Shown: piece by piece, positions 1-6,903 of the stretch
Layout of the letters: every line of letters begins with the position of its first letter
Numbering within the stretch: position 1 is the stretch's first letter
Translations under genes and position numbers: made by a program
The notes under the pieces: generated by a model
Databases searched by the model: none
Told to the model about the DNA's origin: nothing
Seen by the model: the letters and a program-made list of their open reading frames with translations, nothing else
Origin: Wenzhouxiangellaceae bacterium
GTDB lineage: Bacteria > Pseudomonadota > Gammaproteobacteria > Xanthomonadales > Wenzhouxiangellaceae
NCBI GenBank assembly: GCA_018334995.1
Contig: JAGXKW010000015.1
Span: 22,529-54,901, forward strand
Reading direction: 5' to 3'
Length of the DNA stretch: 32,373 nucleotides

Positions 1-521
1 GGTTCGTTCATGGCGAGATCCGCCACTTCGCCGACCCGTTCCGGCCGATGGGCGATCTCGGCGTTCAGCGGCCGGCCCAGCACCGCGGCCGAAACGACCA
101 CCAGCACGCGACGGGTCGTCGATGGGAGCACCGGCTCGCCGGGCTTGGGCGCCTTGATCCCGCGCATTCGCGCGCCGTCGGCCTTGACCAGGGTCAGGTC
201 GAAGCCGCCGGCGGCGTGCAGCGCCTCGACCTGCCCGGCATCCAGGCCGGCCACGCGCCCGGTCTTGGCGGCCGGCTGGACGAAGGCTCGAACGCGTGCA
301 TCGCTGCTCGCGCCGGCCCGCCGGATCAGCTCAGCCGGTGCGGCGACGTTGATTTCCATCCCGGTCCAGCGCGGCGGCCGCGGGCTGTGAACGGTAGCGG
401 TCCAGCCGACGCGGCCGCGGCTGGCCGCGGCGATGGCGTACAACAGGCTCTTCTTGCCCCCGGCGCCGATCGCGGCAACGATGCCGTTGTCGATTCCGAG
501 TGCCTCGATCAGGGCGCTCAT
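1..521 (-). CDS. yqeC: YqeC-like selenium/molybdenum hydroxylase accessory protein (partial, N-terminal part)
   Basis: The first 173 codons are present; the rest lies beyond the left edge. Near the N-terminus is a P-loop-like stretch, AAIGAGGKKSLL (residues 16-27). Further on are KADGARMRGIKAPKPGEPV and a following TTRRVLVVVSA, which match the conserved pattern of the YqeC family (putative selenium-dependent hydroxylase accessory protein). The family is thought to help mature molybdenum hydroxylases, but its reaction is not established. The ATG overlaps the stop of the upstream BNR gene by four bases (ATGA), so the two are translationally coupled. The FdhA in this window uses Cys, so the client is probably another molybdoenzyme outside the window. 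Family assignment is by motif only. Confidence 0.75.
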   Translation of the reverse strand, partial: MSALIEALGIDNGIVAAIGAGGKKSLLYAIAAASRGRVGWTATVHSPRPPRWTGMEINVAAPAELIRRAGASSDARVRAFVQPAAKTGRVAGLDAGQVEALHAAGGFDLTLVKADGARMRGIKAPKPGEPVLPSTTRRVLVVVSAAVLGRPLNAEIAHRPERVGEVADLAMNE

Positions 522-1606
522 TCGATGCGCGCAGCCTGGATGCTGAGGATCGGCGGCAGGACGGCCGGCAGGGCCCGGAAATGCTCGCCGCGATCCCGGC
601 TGACGTAGACCTGGCCGCTGGAGGTGCCGAAATACACGCCCAGCGGATCGAAATCGTCGGTATCCAGGCCGTCGCGCAATACGGTGACATAGCAGTTCTC
701 CTGCGGCAGGCCGCGGCCGAGCGCCTTCCAGTCGGCGCCGGCATTGTCGGTCCGATAGACGCGCAGCCTGCCGTCTACGGTGGACCGGAACTGCGATGAA
801 TCCTCCGGGATGGTGAACAGCACGTCGGGATCGTTCGGGTCCAGCCCCAGCGCATAACCGAAGTCGCTGGGCAGGCCCCGGGTGATCTCGACCCAGTGCT
901 CGCCGCCGTCATCCGAGCGCCACGTGCCGGTATGGCTCTGGCGATACAGGCGGTCCGGATCGCGCGGGTGCATCCTCAGGGTATGGTCGTTGTGGCCGGC
1001 CTCGGGCTCGGCCCGGGGCAGATACGGGGCGCGCACGTCGCGGTTGCAGGCACGGAAATCGAGGCCGCCGTCGTCGGATCGATACACCCCGCCGGCCGCC
1101 AGCGCCGCGTACAGCCGCTTTCCCGAGGCGGCCAGCGAGTGTACCGCGCATCCGCCCTTGGCCGGATGCCAGAGCCCGGCGCTGGGATGCCGGTGGAAGG
1201 CCTCCAGGCATTCCCAGTGCTCGCCCCGGTCGCGCGAAACGAACAGACCCGGCGGCTCGATCCCGGCGTAGATCGTATCGGGCCGATCGTCCGGTCCCGG
1301 GGCCAGGCTCCAGATGACCTTCAGGCTGTCGGGGCCTTCGTCCGCGCCGTGGCGCGGCACGTCGGCAAGCGGCGACCAGTCGCGCCCGGCGTTGTCGGAG
1401 CGGTAGACGTGGATGCCCCAGATCGGATGATGCGCCGCGGCATATCCGGTATTCCCGCCGTCGCGCGGGTCGAGAAAGGCGCGCTGGATTTCGTAGCCGG
1501 CCAGGTGCGGGCCCTCGATTTCGAAATATTCTCGAGCCGCATCGCTGCGGGCGATGAACAGACCCTTGCGGGTGCCGATCAGGAGTGCGATAGCGGGTGG
1601 GATCAT
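518..1606 (-). CDS. BNR/Asp-box repeat beta-propeller protein (sialidase-like fold, function unknown)
   Basis: The 362-residue protein carries at least six Asp-box repeats of the S-x-D-x-G-x-x-W type, for example YRSDNAGRDW, FVSRDRGEHW, WRSDDGGEHW and YRTDNAGADW, spread from about residue 68 to residue 345. This predicts a beta-propeller of the WD40/YVTN/BNR glycosyl-hydrolase-like superfamily. There is no signal peptide: the N-terminus MIPPAIALLIGTRKGLF enters directly into the first propeller strand, so the protein should be cytoplasmic and is probably not a secreted sialidase. The gene overlaps yqeC by four bases, which suggests a shared role, possibly near molybdenum-enzyme maturation (inference). 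Homologues are often annotated as exo-alpha-sialidase from the fold alone, and I would not transfer that activity. Confidence 0.8.
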   Translation of the reverse strand: MIPPAIALLIGTRKGLFIARSDAAREYFEIEGPHLAGYEIQRAFLDPRDGGNTGYAAAHHPIWGIHVYRSDNAGRDWSPLADVPRHGADEGPDSLKVIWSLAPGPDDRPDTIYAGIEPPGLFVSRDRGEHWECLEAFHRHPSAGLWHPAKGGCAVHSLAASGKRLYAALAAGGVYRSDDGGLDFRACNRDVRAPYLPRAEPEAGHNDHTLRMHPRDPDRLYRQSHTGTWRSDDGGEHWVEITRGLPSDFGYALGLDPNDPDVLFTIPEDSSQFRSTVDGRLRVYRTDNAGADWKALGRGLPQENCYVTVLRDGLDTDDFDPLGVYFGTSSGQVYVSRDRGEHFRALPAVLPPILSIQAARIE

Positions 1607-1678
1607 GCCTGGACTCTGGAATGGCGTTTTCGGATAGGATGCGCGAATTGCCGTCGCAGTATAGCCAAGGATCCAACA

Positions 1679-2764
1679 ATGAGCGCCGACGCGGAATCAC
1701 GCGCAAGACAGGTATTCGAGCAGTTCCAGGACCCGGTACTGGGTCCCGATCTCAAGCCGGCCCTGGGTTCGCCGGAAATCGCGGCAGACGGCGGGCGGGT
1801 CAGGATCGGGCTCGAGCTTGGCTTTCCGGCCAGGCTGCATGGCCGGCGCCTGGCGCGCGAACTCAAGCGGCAGCTGGAGGCTGCCGAAGGCATCGATTCC
1901 GCCGCGGTCACGACCGAAACCCGAATCGCGCCGCACCAGACCCAGCCCAACGTCGAGCGGCTCAAATCGGTCAAGAACATCATCGCGGTGTCCTCGGCCA
2001 AGGGCGGGGTGGGCAAGTCCACCGTGGCGAGCAATCTGGCGCTGGCGCTGGTCGCCGAGGGCGCGTCGGTCGGGATGCTGGATGCCGACATCTACGGGCC
2101 CAGCCAGCCCCGCATGCTCGGCGTCAGCGGACGTCCGGATTCGCTGGACGGCGAGGCGATAGAGCCGATGAAAAGCTACGACGTCGAGTCGATCTCGGTC
2201 GGTTACCTGATCGACGACGACGAGCCCATGATCTGGCGCGGGCCCATGGTCACGCGTGCGATGCAGCAGCTGCTGAACGATACCCGCTGGGGCGACCTGG
2301 ATTACCTGATCGTCGACATGCCGCCCGGCACCGGCGATATTCAGCTGACGCTCGCGCAGCAGGTGCCGGTCGCGGGCGCGGTGATTGTCACCACGCCCCA
2401 GGACATCGCGACGCTGGATGCGCGCAAGGGCCTTCAGATGTTCCGCAAGGTCAACGTGCCGGTACTGGGCATCGTCGAAAACATGAGTCTGCACATCTGC
2501 AGCAAGTGTGGCCACCAGGAGCATATTTTCGGTGCCGGCGGCGGCGAGCGCATCGCCCGGGAATACGGCGTGCCGTTGCTGGGTTCGCTGCCCCTGGATA
2601 CCACGATCGGCAAGCATGCCGACAGCGGCTGTCCAAGCGTGGTGGCCGAGCCCGACGGCGACATCGCCCGGGACTTCATCGAAATCGCGTTGCGCATGAC
2701 TGCCAAGCTTTCGCTTCAGGCCGCCGACTTTACCCACCGGATGCCGAAGATCGTGATTCGTTGA
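1679..2764 (+). CDS. apbC: ApbC/Mrp (NBP35-type) Fe-S cluster carrier P-loop ATPase
   Basis: The 361-residue protein has a short N-terminal MIP18/DUF59-like region (about residues 1-85) and then a MinD-like P-loop ATPase. The deviant Walker A is SSAKGGVGKST (about residues 104-114), followed by LDADIYGPSQP and VDMPPGTGD. The CxxC motif ICSKCGH (about residue 278) is the site where Mrp/ApbC proteins bind a bridging 4Fe-4S cluster. The family transfers Fe-S clusters to apoproteins in the cytoplasm. The ATG is chosen because AAGGA lies 7 bases before it; the open frame extends further upstream, but that part runs antisense through the BNR gene. The gene sits just before the FDH accessory genes, so loading of FDH or ferredoxin clusters is a reasonable inference, although ApbC also has general roles. 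Confidence 0.93.
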   Translation: MSADAESRARQVFEQFQDPVLGPDLKPALGSPEIAADGGRVRIGLELGFPARLHGRRLARELKRQLEAAEGIDSAAVTTETRIAPHQTQPNVERLKSVKNIIAVSSAKGGVGKSTVASNLALALVAEGASVGMLDADIYGPSQPRMLGVSGRPDSLDGEAIEPMKSYDVESISVGYLIDDDEPMIWRGPMVTRAMQQLLNDTRWGDLDYLIVDMPPGTGDIQLTLAQQVPVAGAVIVTTPQDIATLDARKGLQMFRKVNVPVLGIVENMSLHICSKCGHQEHIFGAGGGERIAREYGVPLLGSLPLDTTIGKHADSGCPSVVAEPDGDIARDFIEIALRMTAKLSLQAADFTHRMPKIVIR

Positions 2765-2765
2765 C

Positions 2766-2782
2766 CGCGCTGCCGCAGCGCG
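2766..2782 (+). terminator. Short GC hairpin after apbC
   Basis: A perfect 7-bp stem (CGCGCTG / CAGCGCG) with a 3-base loop begins two bases after the apbC stop codon. There is no run of T after it, so it is at best a weak or factor-assisted terminator, or an mRNA 3'-end stabiliser. Confidence 0.35.
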
Positions 2783-2870
2783 TCTGTCCGACGGACGGCA
2801 TTCTTGCGTACCGGTGCTTGCGCAAATGCTCGTGCATAATCGATCCGGGGTTTCTGAGCAGAGGATGGAA

Positions 2871-3350
2871 ATGGTAGAGTCGATAATCGAACGCAGGCCG
2901 GTGACCGGCATCACCTTGATGGTGCAGCACGATGCTGCCGGCTGGCAACTCACGGGCCTGTTCCCGGAAGCCGGGCCGCCGCAGGGCGCCGTGCAGTGTC
3001 GGCTGGTCCGCGACGGCGGTGATGCAAAGATTTATCAATGGCAGGGTTTGCCGCTGCGTTTGCAGCCGGACCAGGGCGACGACTACATCTACAACCTCAC
3101 CAGCCCCAGCCCGATGCTGTTCGTGATCTGCAAGACCGGCGAAAAGGGTCAGCCGATTCCACTGCGCGTCACGGCCGACCAGGATGACTGCGTTGCAGCC
3201 GTAGAGGTGGACGAAGTGGTATTTCGGGCGCCAATGCCCAGACCCATCATCGACTGGATTCGGGAGTACGTGGAAGCGCACTGGGAGCCGGGCCCGCGCA
3301 AGCACAAGCGCAAGGGCGGCGACGGGCGGCAGCGAAAGCAGGGTTCATGA
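2871..3350 (+). CDS. DUF3305 protein, formate dehydrogenase accessory
   Basis: This 159-residue protein begins with ESIIERRP, the family's characteristic start, and ends in a basic tail rich in Lys and Arg. It has no signal peptide or membrane segment, so it is predicted cytoplasmic. DUF3305 genes recur with DUF3306, a ferredoxin, TorD-type chaperones and fdhABC in proteobacteria, which is the layout here; the biochemical role is unknown. Two in-frame ATGs lie six bases apart. I chose the second because AGAGG stands 6 bases before it, whereas the first directly abuts that sequence. The gap to the DUF3306 gene is only ten bases, indicating one transcript. Confidence 0.8.
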   Translation: MVESIIERRPVTGITLMVQHDAAGWQLTGLFPEAGPPQGAVQCRLVRDGGDAKIYQWQGLPLRLQPDQGDDYIYNLTSPSPMLFVICKTGEKGQPIPLRVTADQDDCVAAVEVDEVVFRAPMPRPIIDWIREYVEAHWEPGPRKHKRKGGDGRQRKQGS

Positions 3351-3360
3351 AGCGGTGACC

Positions 3361-4011
3361 ATGAAAAAACGCGACAAGCACGAGACGGCGCCGGAAAATG
3401 GCCGGGAGCCCGAACCGTTCATCCGTCGCTGGACACGGCGCAAGGCCGATGCCGGCGGAAGCGCCGGACATCGCGAACCCGGGCAGCGCGAACCCGCGGC
3501 GCCGGATCCTGCGGATGCCGACTCTGCCGAATATGAGCGAGATGCTCCGTACGCGGCCGAAGCCGCCGGGACGGGTGCGGACGACATCGGCGAGGCCCGG
3601 GGCGACGCGGACATGCCTTCCCTGGACAGCATCGATCAAGGGGGCAGCGTGGCCGACTTCTTTTCCTCGCGGGTGAGCCCGGGACTGCGCCGCGCGGCGC
3701 TTCGCCGCCTGTTCGCCCAGAGCGCGTTGCCGGTGGTCGACGATCTCGACGACTATGCCGACGACTATACGAAATTCACCCGGCTTGGCGACCTTGTAAC
3801 CAACGAAATGCGCCATCGTCTCGAAGTCGCCCGCCAGCGTCTGGCCCAGCGTGCCGAAGAGCGGTTGGCCACTGAAGAGTCCGCATCCGCTGCAGCCTCG
3901 CAACCGACCGTCGCCGGGACAACCGGCTCGAACGATGCGGAAGAATCCGTGCAGGGTCCCGGCGAAACCGACGAGCAGGAGCATTCCGAGCATGACCGAA
4001 ACACCGACTGA
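3361..4011 (+). CDS. DUF3306 protein, formate dehydrogenase accessory
   Basis: The 216-residue protein carries FIRRWTRRK near residue 20, matching the F-x-x-R-W-(S/T)-R-R-K opening of DUF3306. A second conserved block around residues 95-145 contains LRRAALRRLFAQ and LDDYADDYTKF. The regions between and after these blocks are acidic, Ala/Glu-rich and probably disordered. The protein lacks cysteine clusters and membrane segments. DUF3306 is known only by its association with formate dehydrogenase clusters. An in-frame GTG two codons upstream is an alternative start. The stop lies inside the ferredoxin gene with a 20-base overlap, so the two are translationally linked. Confidence 0.8.
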   Translation: MKKRDKHETAPENGREPEPFIRRWTRRKADAGGSAGHREPGQREPAAPDPADADSAEYERDAPYAAEAAGTGADDIGEARGDADMPSLDSIDQGGSVADFFSSRVSPGLRRAALRRLFAQSALPVVDDLDDYADDYTKFTRLGDLVTNEMRHRLEVARQRLAQRAEERLATEESASAAASQPTVAGTTGSNDAEESVQGPGETDEQEHSEHDRNTD

Positions 4012-5692
4012 CCCCGACGGCGAAATCCAGTGGCCGGCGTCGACCCGGGCCGGACGGGCCCGGGCCATTGCGCTGGACGCGCTCGAACCCATGCCGCAGC
4101 CGCAGGAATGGGTGGAGTACAAGTCTTCCGGCCGCCTTCTGATCATTGGCCCGGCCGATGATGCGTTGCCGCTGGCCAAGGTGCTGGACGCGCACTTGAG
4201 CTGCGTGCTGCTTGCAACCCGTCCGCCCGCCGAGCCGCCGGATACCGCGCCGCCCGTGCGCTACCTGGACGGCCGGCCGCGCAACCTGGCCGGATATCTC
4301 GGTGCATTTACGCTGGACGTCGAGGTGGATCGCGGGCGCGTGCTCGAAGCCGGCGCGGCTTTCGGCATCGAGTCGGGAACATTCGACCTTGTGCTCGACC
4401 TGGACGGGTCGGGCGGCCTGCGCATGGATGAGCCGCCGCCCGGCTATTATCTTGCGATCGATCCGGCCGGCCGGGAAAGGGCGCTGGAAGAATTGCCGGC
4501 GATGGTCGGCGACTTTCAGAAGTCGCGCTATTTCGCATATGACCCGGAGATCTGCGCGCATGGCGCCAGCGGCATGACCGGTTGCAGCAATTGCCTGCTG
4601 GCCTGTGCTACCGAGGCGATTGTTTCGATCGGCGACAAGGTCGAGGTCAATCCGTACCTGTGCCAGGGTTGCGGGAGCTGCGCAACGGTCTGTCCGACCG
4701 GCGCGATGCAGTACCAGGCGCCGCCGGTGGTCGAGGTCATCGACGGCGCGCGGCGCATGCTCAAGACATTCCGCGACCATGCCCGCGATGAACCGGCGCC
4801 GGAAATATTGCTCTACAGCGCCGATTCGGCGCAGCCGGAACTGACCGCGCATGCCGACGATTTGCCGGAGCATGTATTGCCGCTGGCGGTGGAGGACGTG
4901 GGTTCGGTCGGAATGGATGCTCTGTTGTCCCTGCTGGCCTTCGGCGCCGCGCGCGTATTGCTGCTGCCGGGGCCTTCGCCTGCGCCAAGCAAGGTCCAGG
5001 CCAGCCGGTCGACGATCCAGGTGCTCGACCGGATGCTCGAAGCACTCGGAGATCGAGAACACGCCCAGCGCGTCGTCTGGTTGGATGATGCGGGCGAGGC
5101 GGCCGCGCATCACCCGATTGCGCCGATGGTCAGCGAGCCGGCGACCTTCAGCGGGCTTGGAAACAAGCGCGAAGTCATCCGGCGCGCGCTGAAGGTGTTG
5201 CATGAACAGGCCGCGGCCCCGCTGGAAATCGCAGCGCTTCCCGGGCAAGCTGCGTTCGGCGCGATAGCGGTGGATCAGGAGGCCTGTACGCTGTGCATGG
5301 GATGCGTGTCGGTGTGTCCGGCATCCGCGGTGCAGGGCGGCGGCGATCGGCCGCGGCTCGAGTTTCGCGAGGATCACTGCGTGCAATGCGGGCTGTGCGA
5401 GCAGGCGTGTCCGGAAGATGCAATAACGCTTCAGCCGCGAATCAATTTCCGGGCGCATCTGGAGCCGCATTCCAGTTTGCTCAACGAGGCGCCCATGCAC
5501 CATTGTCCGGATTGCGGCAAGGCATTCGCGACCGAACAGATGATCGAACGCATGCTCGGCAGGCTGGCCGGGCACTGGATGTACCAGGACGAAAACGCCC
5601 GCAATCGGCTACTGCTTTGCGAGGATTGTCGAATCCAGAAGATGTGGGACGAAGAAGGCAGCATAGAAGTGCATCGCAACAAGCGATCCTGA
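3992..5692 (+). CDS. Four-cluster 4Fe-4S ferredoxin-type protein with C-terminal zinc ribbon, FDH-associated
   Basis: The 566-residue protein has two pairs of 4Fe-4S motifs. The first pair uses Cys 198, 201, 205 and 224, 227, 230, 234 with an extra Cys 188. The second uses 432, 435, 438, 442 and 463, 466, 469, 473. The C-terminus has CxxC pairs at 505/508 and 543/546, a likely zinc ribbon. Residues 1-180 and 250-420 resemble a duplicated non-cluster domain. There is no signal peptide, so it should work in the cytoplasm. Homologues occur in proteobacterial FDH clusters; electron transfer or Fe-S delivery during FDH maturation is plausible but unproven. The start overlaps the DUF3306 gene by 20 bases. 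Confidence 0.87.
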   Translation: MTETPTDPDGEIQWPASTRAGRARAIALDALEPMPQPQEWVEYKSSGRLLIIGPADDALPLAKVLDAHLSCVLLATRPPAEPPDTAPPVRYLDGRPRNLAGYLGAFTLDVEVDRGRVLEAGAAFGIESGTFDLVLDLDGSGGLRMDEPPPGYYLAIDPAGRERALEELPAMVGDFQKSRYFAYDPEICAHGASGMTGCSNCLLACATEAIVSIGDKVEVNPYLCQGCGSCATVCPTGAMQYQAPPVVEVIDGARRMLKTFRDHARDEPAPEILLYSADSAQPELTAHADDLPEHVLPLAVEDVGSVGMDALLSLLAFGAARVLLLPGPSPAPSKVQASRSTIQVLDRMLEALGDREHAQRVVWLDDAGEAAAHHPIAPMVSEPATFSGLGNKREVIRRALKVLHEQAAAPLEIAALPGQAAFGAIAVDQEACTLCMGCVSVCPASAVQGGGDRPRLEFREDHCVQCGLCEQACPEDAITLQPRINFRAHLEPHSSLLNEAPMHHCPDCGKAFATEQMIERMLGRLAGHWMYQDENARNRLLLCEDCRIQKMWDEEGSIEVHRNKRS

Positions 5693-5695
5693 GAA

Positions 5696-5736
5696 GGCCT
5701 GATCGGGCTTCAGGCCGATGGCCCGCCAGGCCTGAA
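5696..5736 (+). promoter_or_regulatory. Two mutually exclusive hairpins downstream of the ferredoxin gene
   Basis: GGCCTGA (5696-5702) can pair with TCAGGCC (5710-5716). The same middle arm, extended to TTCAGGCC (5709-5716), can instead pair with GGCCTGAA (5729-5736). The first stem starts four bases after the ferredoxin stop. No T-run follows either stem, so this may be an RNA 3'-end structure or a switchable element rather than a standard terminator. Confidence 0.35.
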
Positions 5737-5826
5737 TCAAACTTCCATCCCGGCATTCATGTAGCGCTGAAGCGGCATTGCACGGGCTATCCAATAATGC
5801 GAATTATTCGCGCCACTGTTTCATCT

Positions 5827-5840
5827 TTGACGCGGATCAA
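5827..5840 (+). promoter_or_regulatory. FNR/ANR-type binding site upstream of the fdh operon
   Basis: TTGACGCGGATCAA matches the FNR/ANR consensus TTGAT-N4-ATCAA with one change. It lies about 117 bases before the TorD-type chaperone gene that opens the operon. FNR/ANR proteins activate anaerobic respiration genes when oxygen is low, which fits formate dehydrogenase. Just upstream is a second symmetrical element, GCGAAT-T-ATTCGC (5799-5811), which could be another operator. Confidence 0.6.
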
Positions 5841-5889
5841 GCAGGTTGGAATGAAAGCCATCGATACCGCGGTTTCCATCGTAAATTCC

Positions 5890-5919
5890 TTGACGATGAA
5901 CCCGGCTCGGGGGTACAGT
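5890..5919 (+). promoter_or_regulatory. Candidate sigma-70 promoter for the fdh operon
   Basis: TTGACG (5890-5895) and TACAGT (5914-5919) are separated by 18 bases and sit about 30 bases before the first operon gene. Start-site mapping would be needed to tell this from a promoter placed directly downstream of the FNR-like site. Confidence 0.4.
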
Positions 5920-5950
5920 CGAACCAGATTTAAGCTTCAACCTGGATGAG

Positions 5951-6634
5951 ATGCCGCTCGAGTCGAACGTCAACGCGCTGTCAGATGAATCCTCTCGAGG
6001 TTCGGCTGAGCAGCAGCTTCGAACGCCCGCCAGCGAGCAGGACCCACCCGCATTCAAGGAAGCCGATCGGTTTCGCGCCGATACCTACAGAATACTCGCC
6101 CGCCTGTTTCGAGCCGCTCCGGATCAGGACCTGATCGATCTTTTTGCCGACTGCAGCCAGCCTGAACATCCGGGCTCCTGCCTGGAGTCGGCCTGGAATG
6201 GATTGGCCGAAGCCTGTCAACAGGCCGATCCGGCCAACGTGGACGATGAATTCCATGTCCTGTTTATCGGGCTCGGGCGGGGCGAAGTCCTGCCGTATGC
6301 CAGCTGGTACCTGTCGGGGTTTTTGCTCGACAGGCCGCTCGCCCGTCTGCGTGCGGATCTTGACGCACTGGGCATAGAGCGTGCTGAGAACGTCTCGGAG
6401 TCCGAAGATCATGTCGCCGCCATTTGCGAAACAATGGCGCTGCTCGTCGAAACGGAAACCGGCATCGACTACACGGGCCAGAAGCAATTTTTCGATCAGC
6501 ATTTACAGCCCTGGTTTTCCCAGTTTCTCGACGATATTCGGGCGGCGCAGGCCGCCGATTTCTATCGCCGGGTCGCAGCGCTGGGCCAGGGATTTTTCGA
6601 GTTCGAAGAGCGCTGGTTGTCTTTGCCCCAATAG
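5951..6634 (+). CDS. TorD/DmsD-family redox enzyme maturation chaperone
   Basis: The 227-residue, all-helical protein carries the family signatures: DEFHVLFIGLGRGEVLPYASWY (positions about 98-119, shortest core GEVLPYASWY) and SEDHVAAICETMALL (about 150-164). TorD-type chaperones bind the Tat signal of a molybdoenzyme and hold it in the cytoplasm until cofactor insertion is complete. As the first gene after the FNR-like site and directly upstream of fdhA, its client is very probably FdhA. The first ~35 residues are polar and probably disordered, so translation might begin later, but ATG 5951 has GGATGAG immediately upstream. The next gene starts 17 bases after its stop. Confidence 0.88.
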   Translation: MPLESNVNALSDESSRGSAEQQLRTPASEQDPPAFKEADRFRADTYRILARLFRAAPDQDLIDLFADCSQPEHPGSCLESAWNGLAEACQQADPANVDDEFHVLFIGLGRGEVLPYASWYLSGFLLDRPLARLRADLDALGIERAENVSESEDHVAAICETMALLVETETGIDYTGQKQFFDQHLQPWFSQFLDDIRAAQAADFYRRVAALGQGFFEFEERWLSLPQ

Positions 6635-6651
6635 CACTGGAGAAAACTGTC

Positions 6652-6867
6652 ATGAAAAACCGCCGCAAGAAAGTGGTGCAAGCGCCGGATCTGGGACGCC
6701 GGCGCGTACTGGGTAGCGCGATGGGTCTCGGTACTGCAGCCGGGCTCGGTTTGTTGTCGGTGTCGGGCCATGCGTCAACCGAACGTACCGCGGTTAAAGC
6801 TGCTCGACCCCGCAACTATCACGAGACAGACCATATTCGTCGATATTACAAAAGCACGCGACTGTAG
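6652..6867 (+). CDS. Small twin-arginine-signal protein of formate dehydrogenase clusters
   Basis: The 71-residue protein has a basic N-terminus with GRRRVLGSAMG (about residues 15-25), a hydrophobic stretch ending near Ser-Gly-His-Ala, and a short C-terminal tail ETDHIRRYYKSTRL. This matches the 'formate dehydrogenase region TAT target' family, whose C-terminal motif is an acidic-His-x-Arg-x-Tyr-Tyr pattern. It should be exported by Tat, or co-exported with FdhA, and may be a small subunit or assembly factor; its role is not known. It lies between the chaperone gene and fdhA in the same operon. Confidence 0.85.
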   Translation: MKNRRKKVVQAPDLGRRRVLGSAMGLGTAAGLGLLSVSGHASTERTAVKAARPRNYHETDHIRRYYKSTRL

Positions 6868-6903
6868 TCGCGGCATCGGGAATCAAGGCCGGAGAATCGC
6901 CTC

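Noticed and set aside
896-1678. N-terminal extension of apbC through the BNR gene
   Set aside because: It is antisense to the Asp-box repeats, and ATG 1679 has a good ribosome site and gives the family's normal length.
1603-2953. Long open frames antisense to apbC
   Set aside because: They are shadows of a GC-rich gene whose protein family is certain on the + strand.
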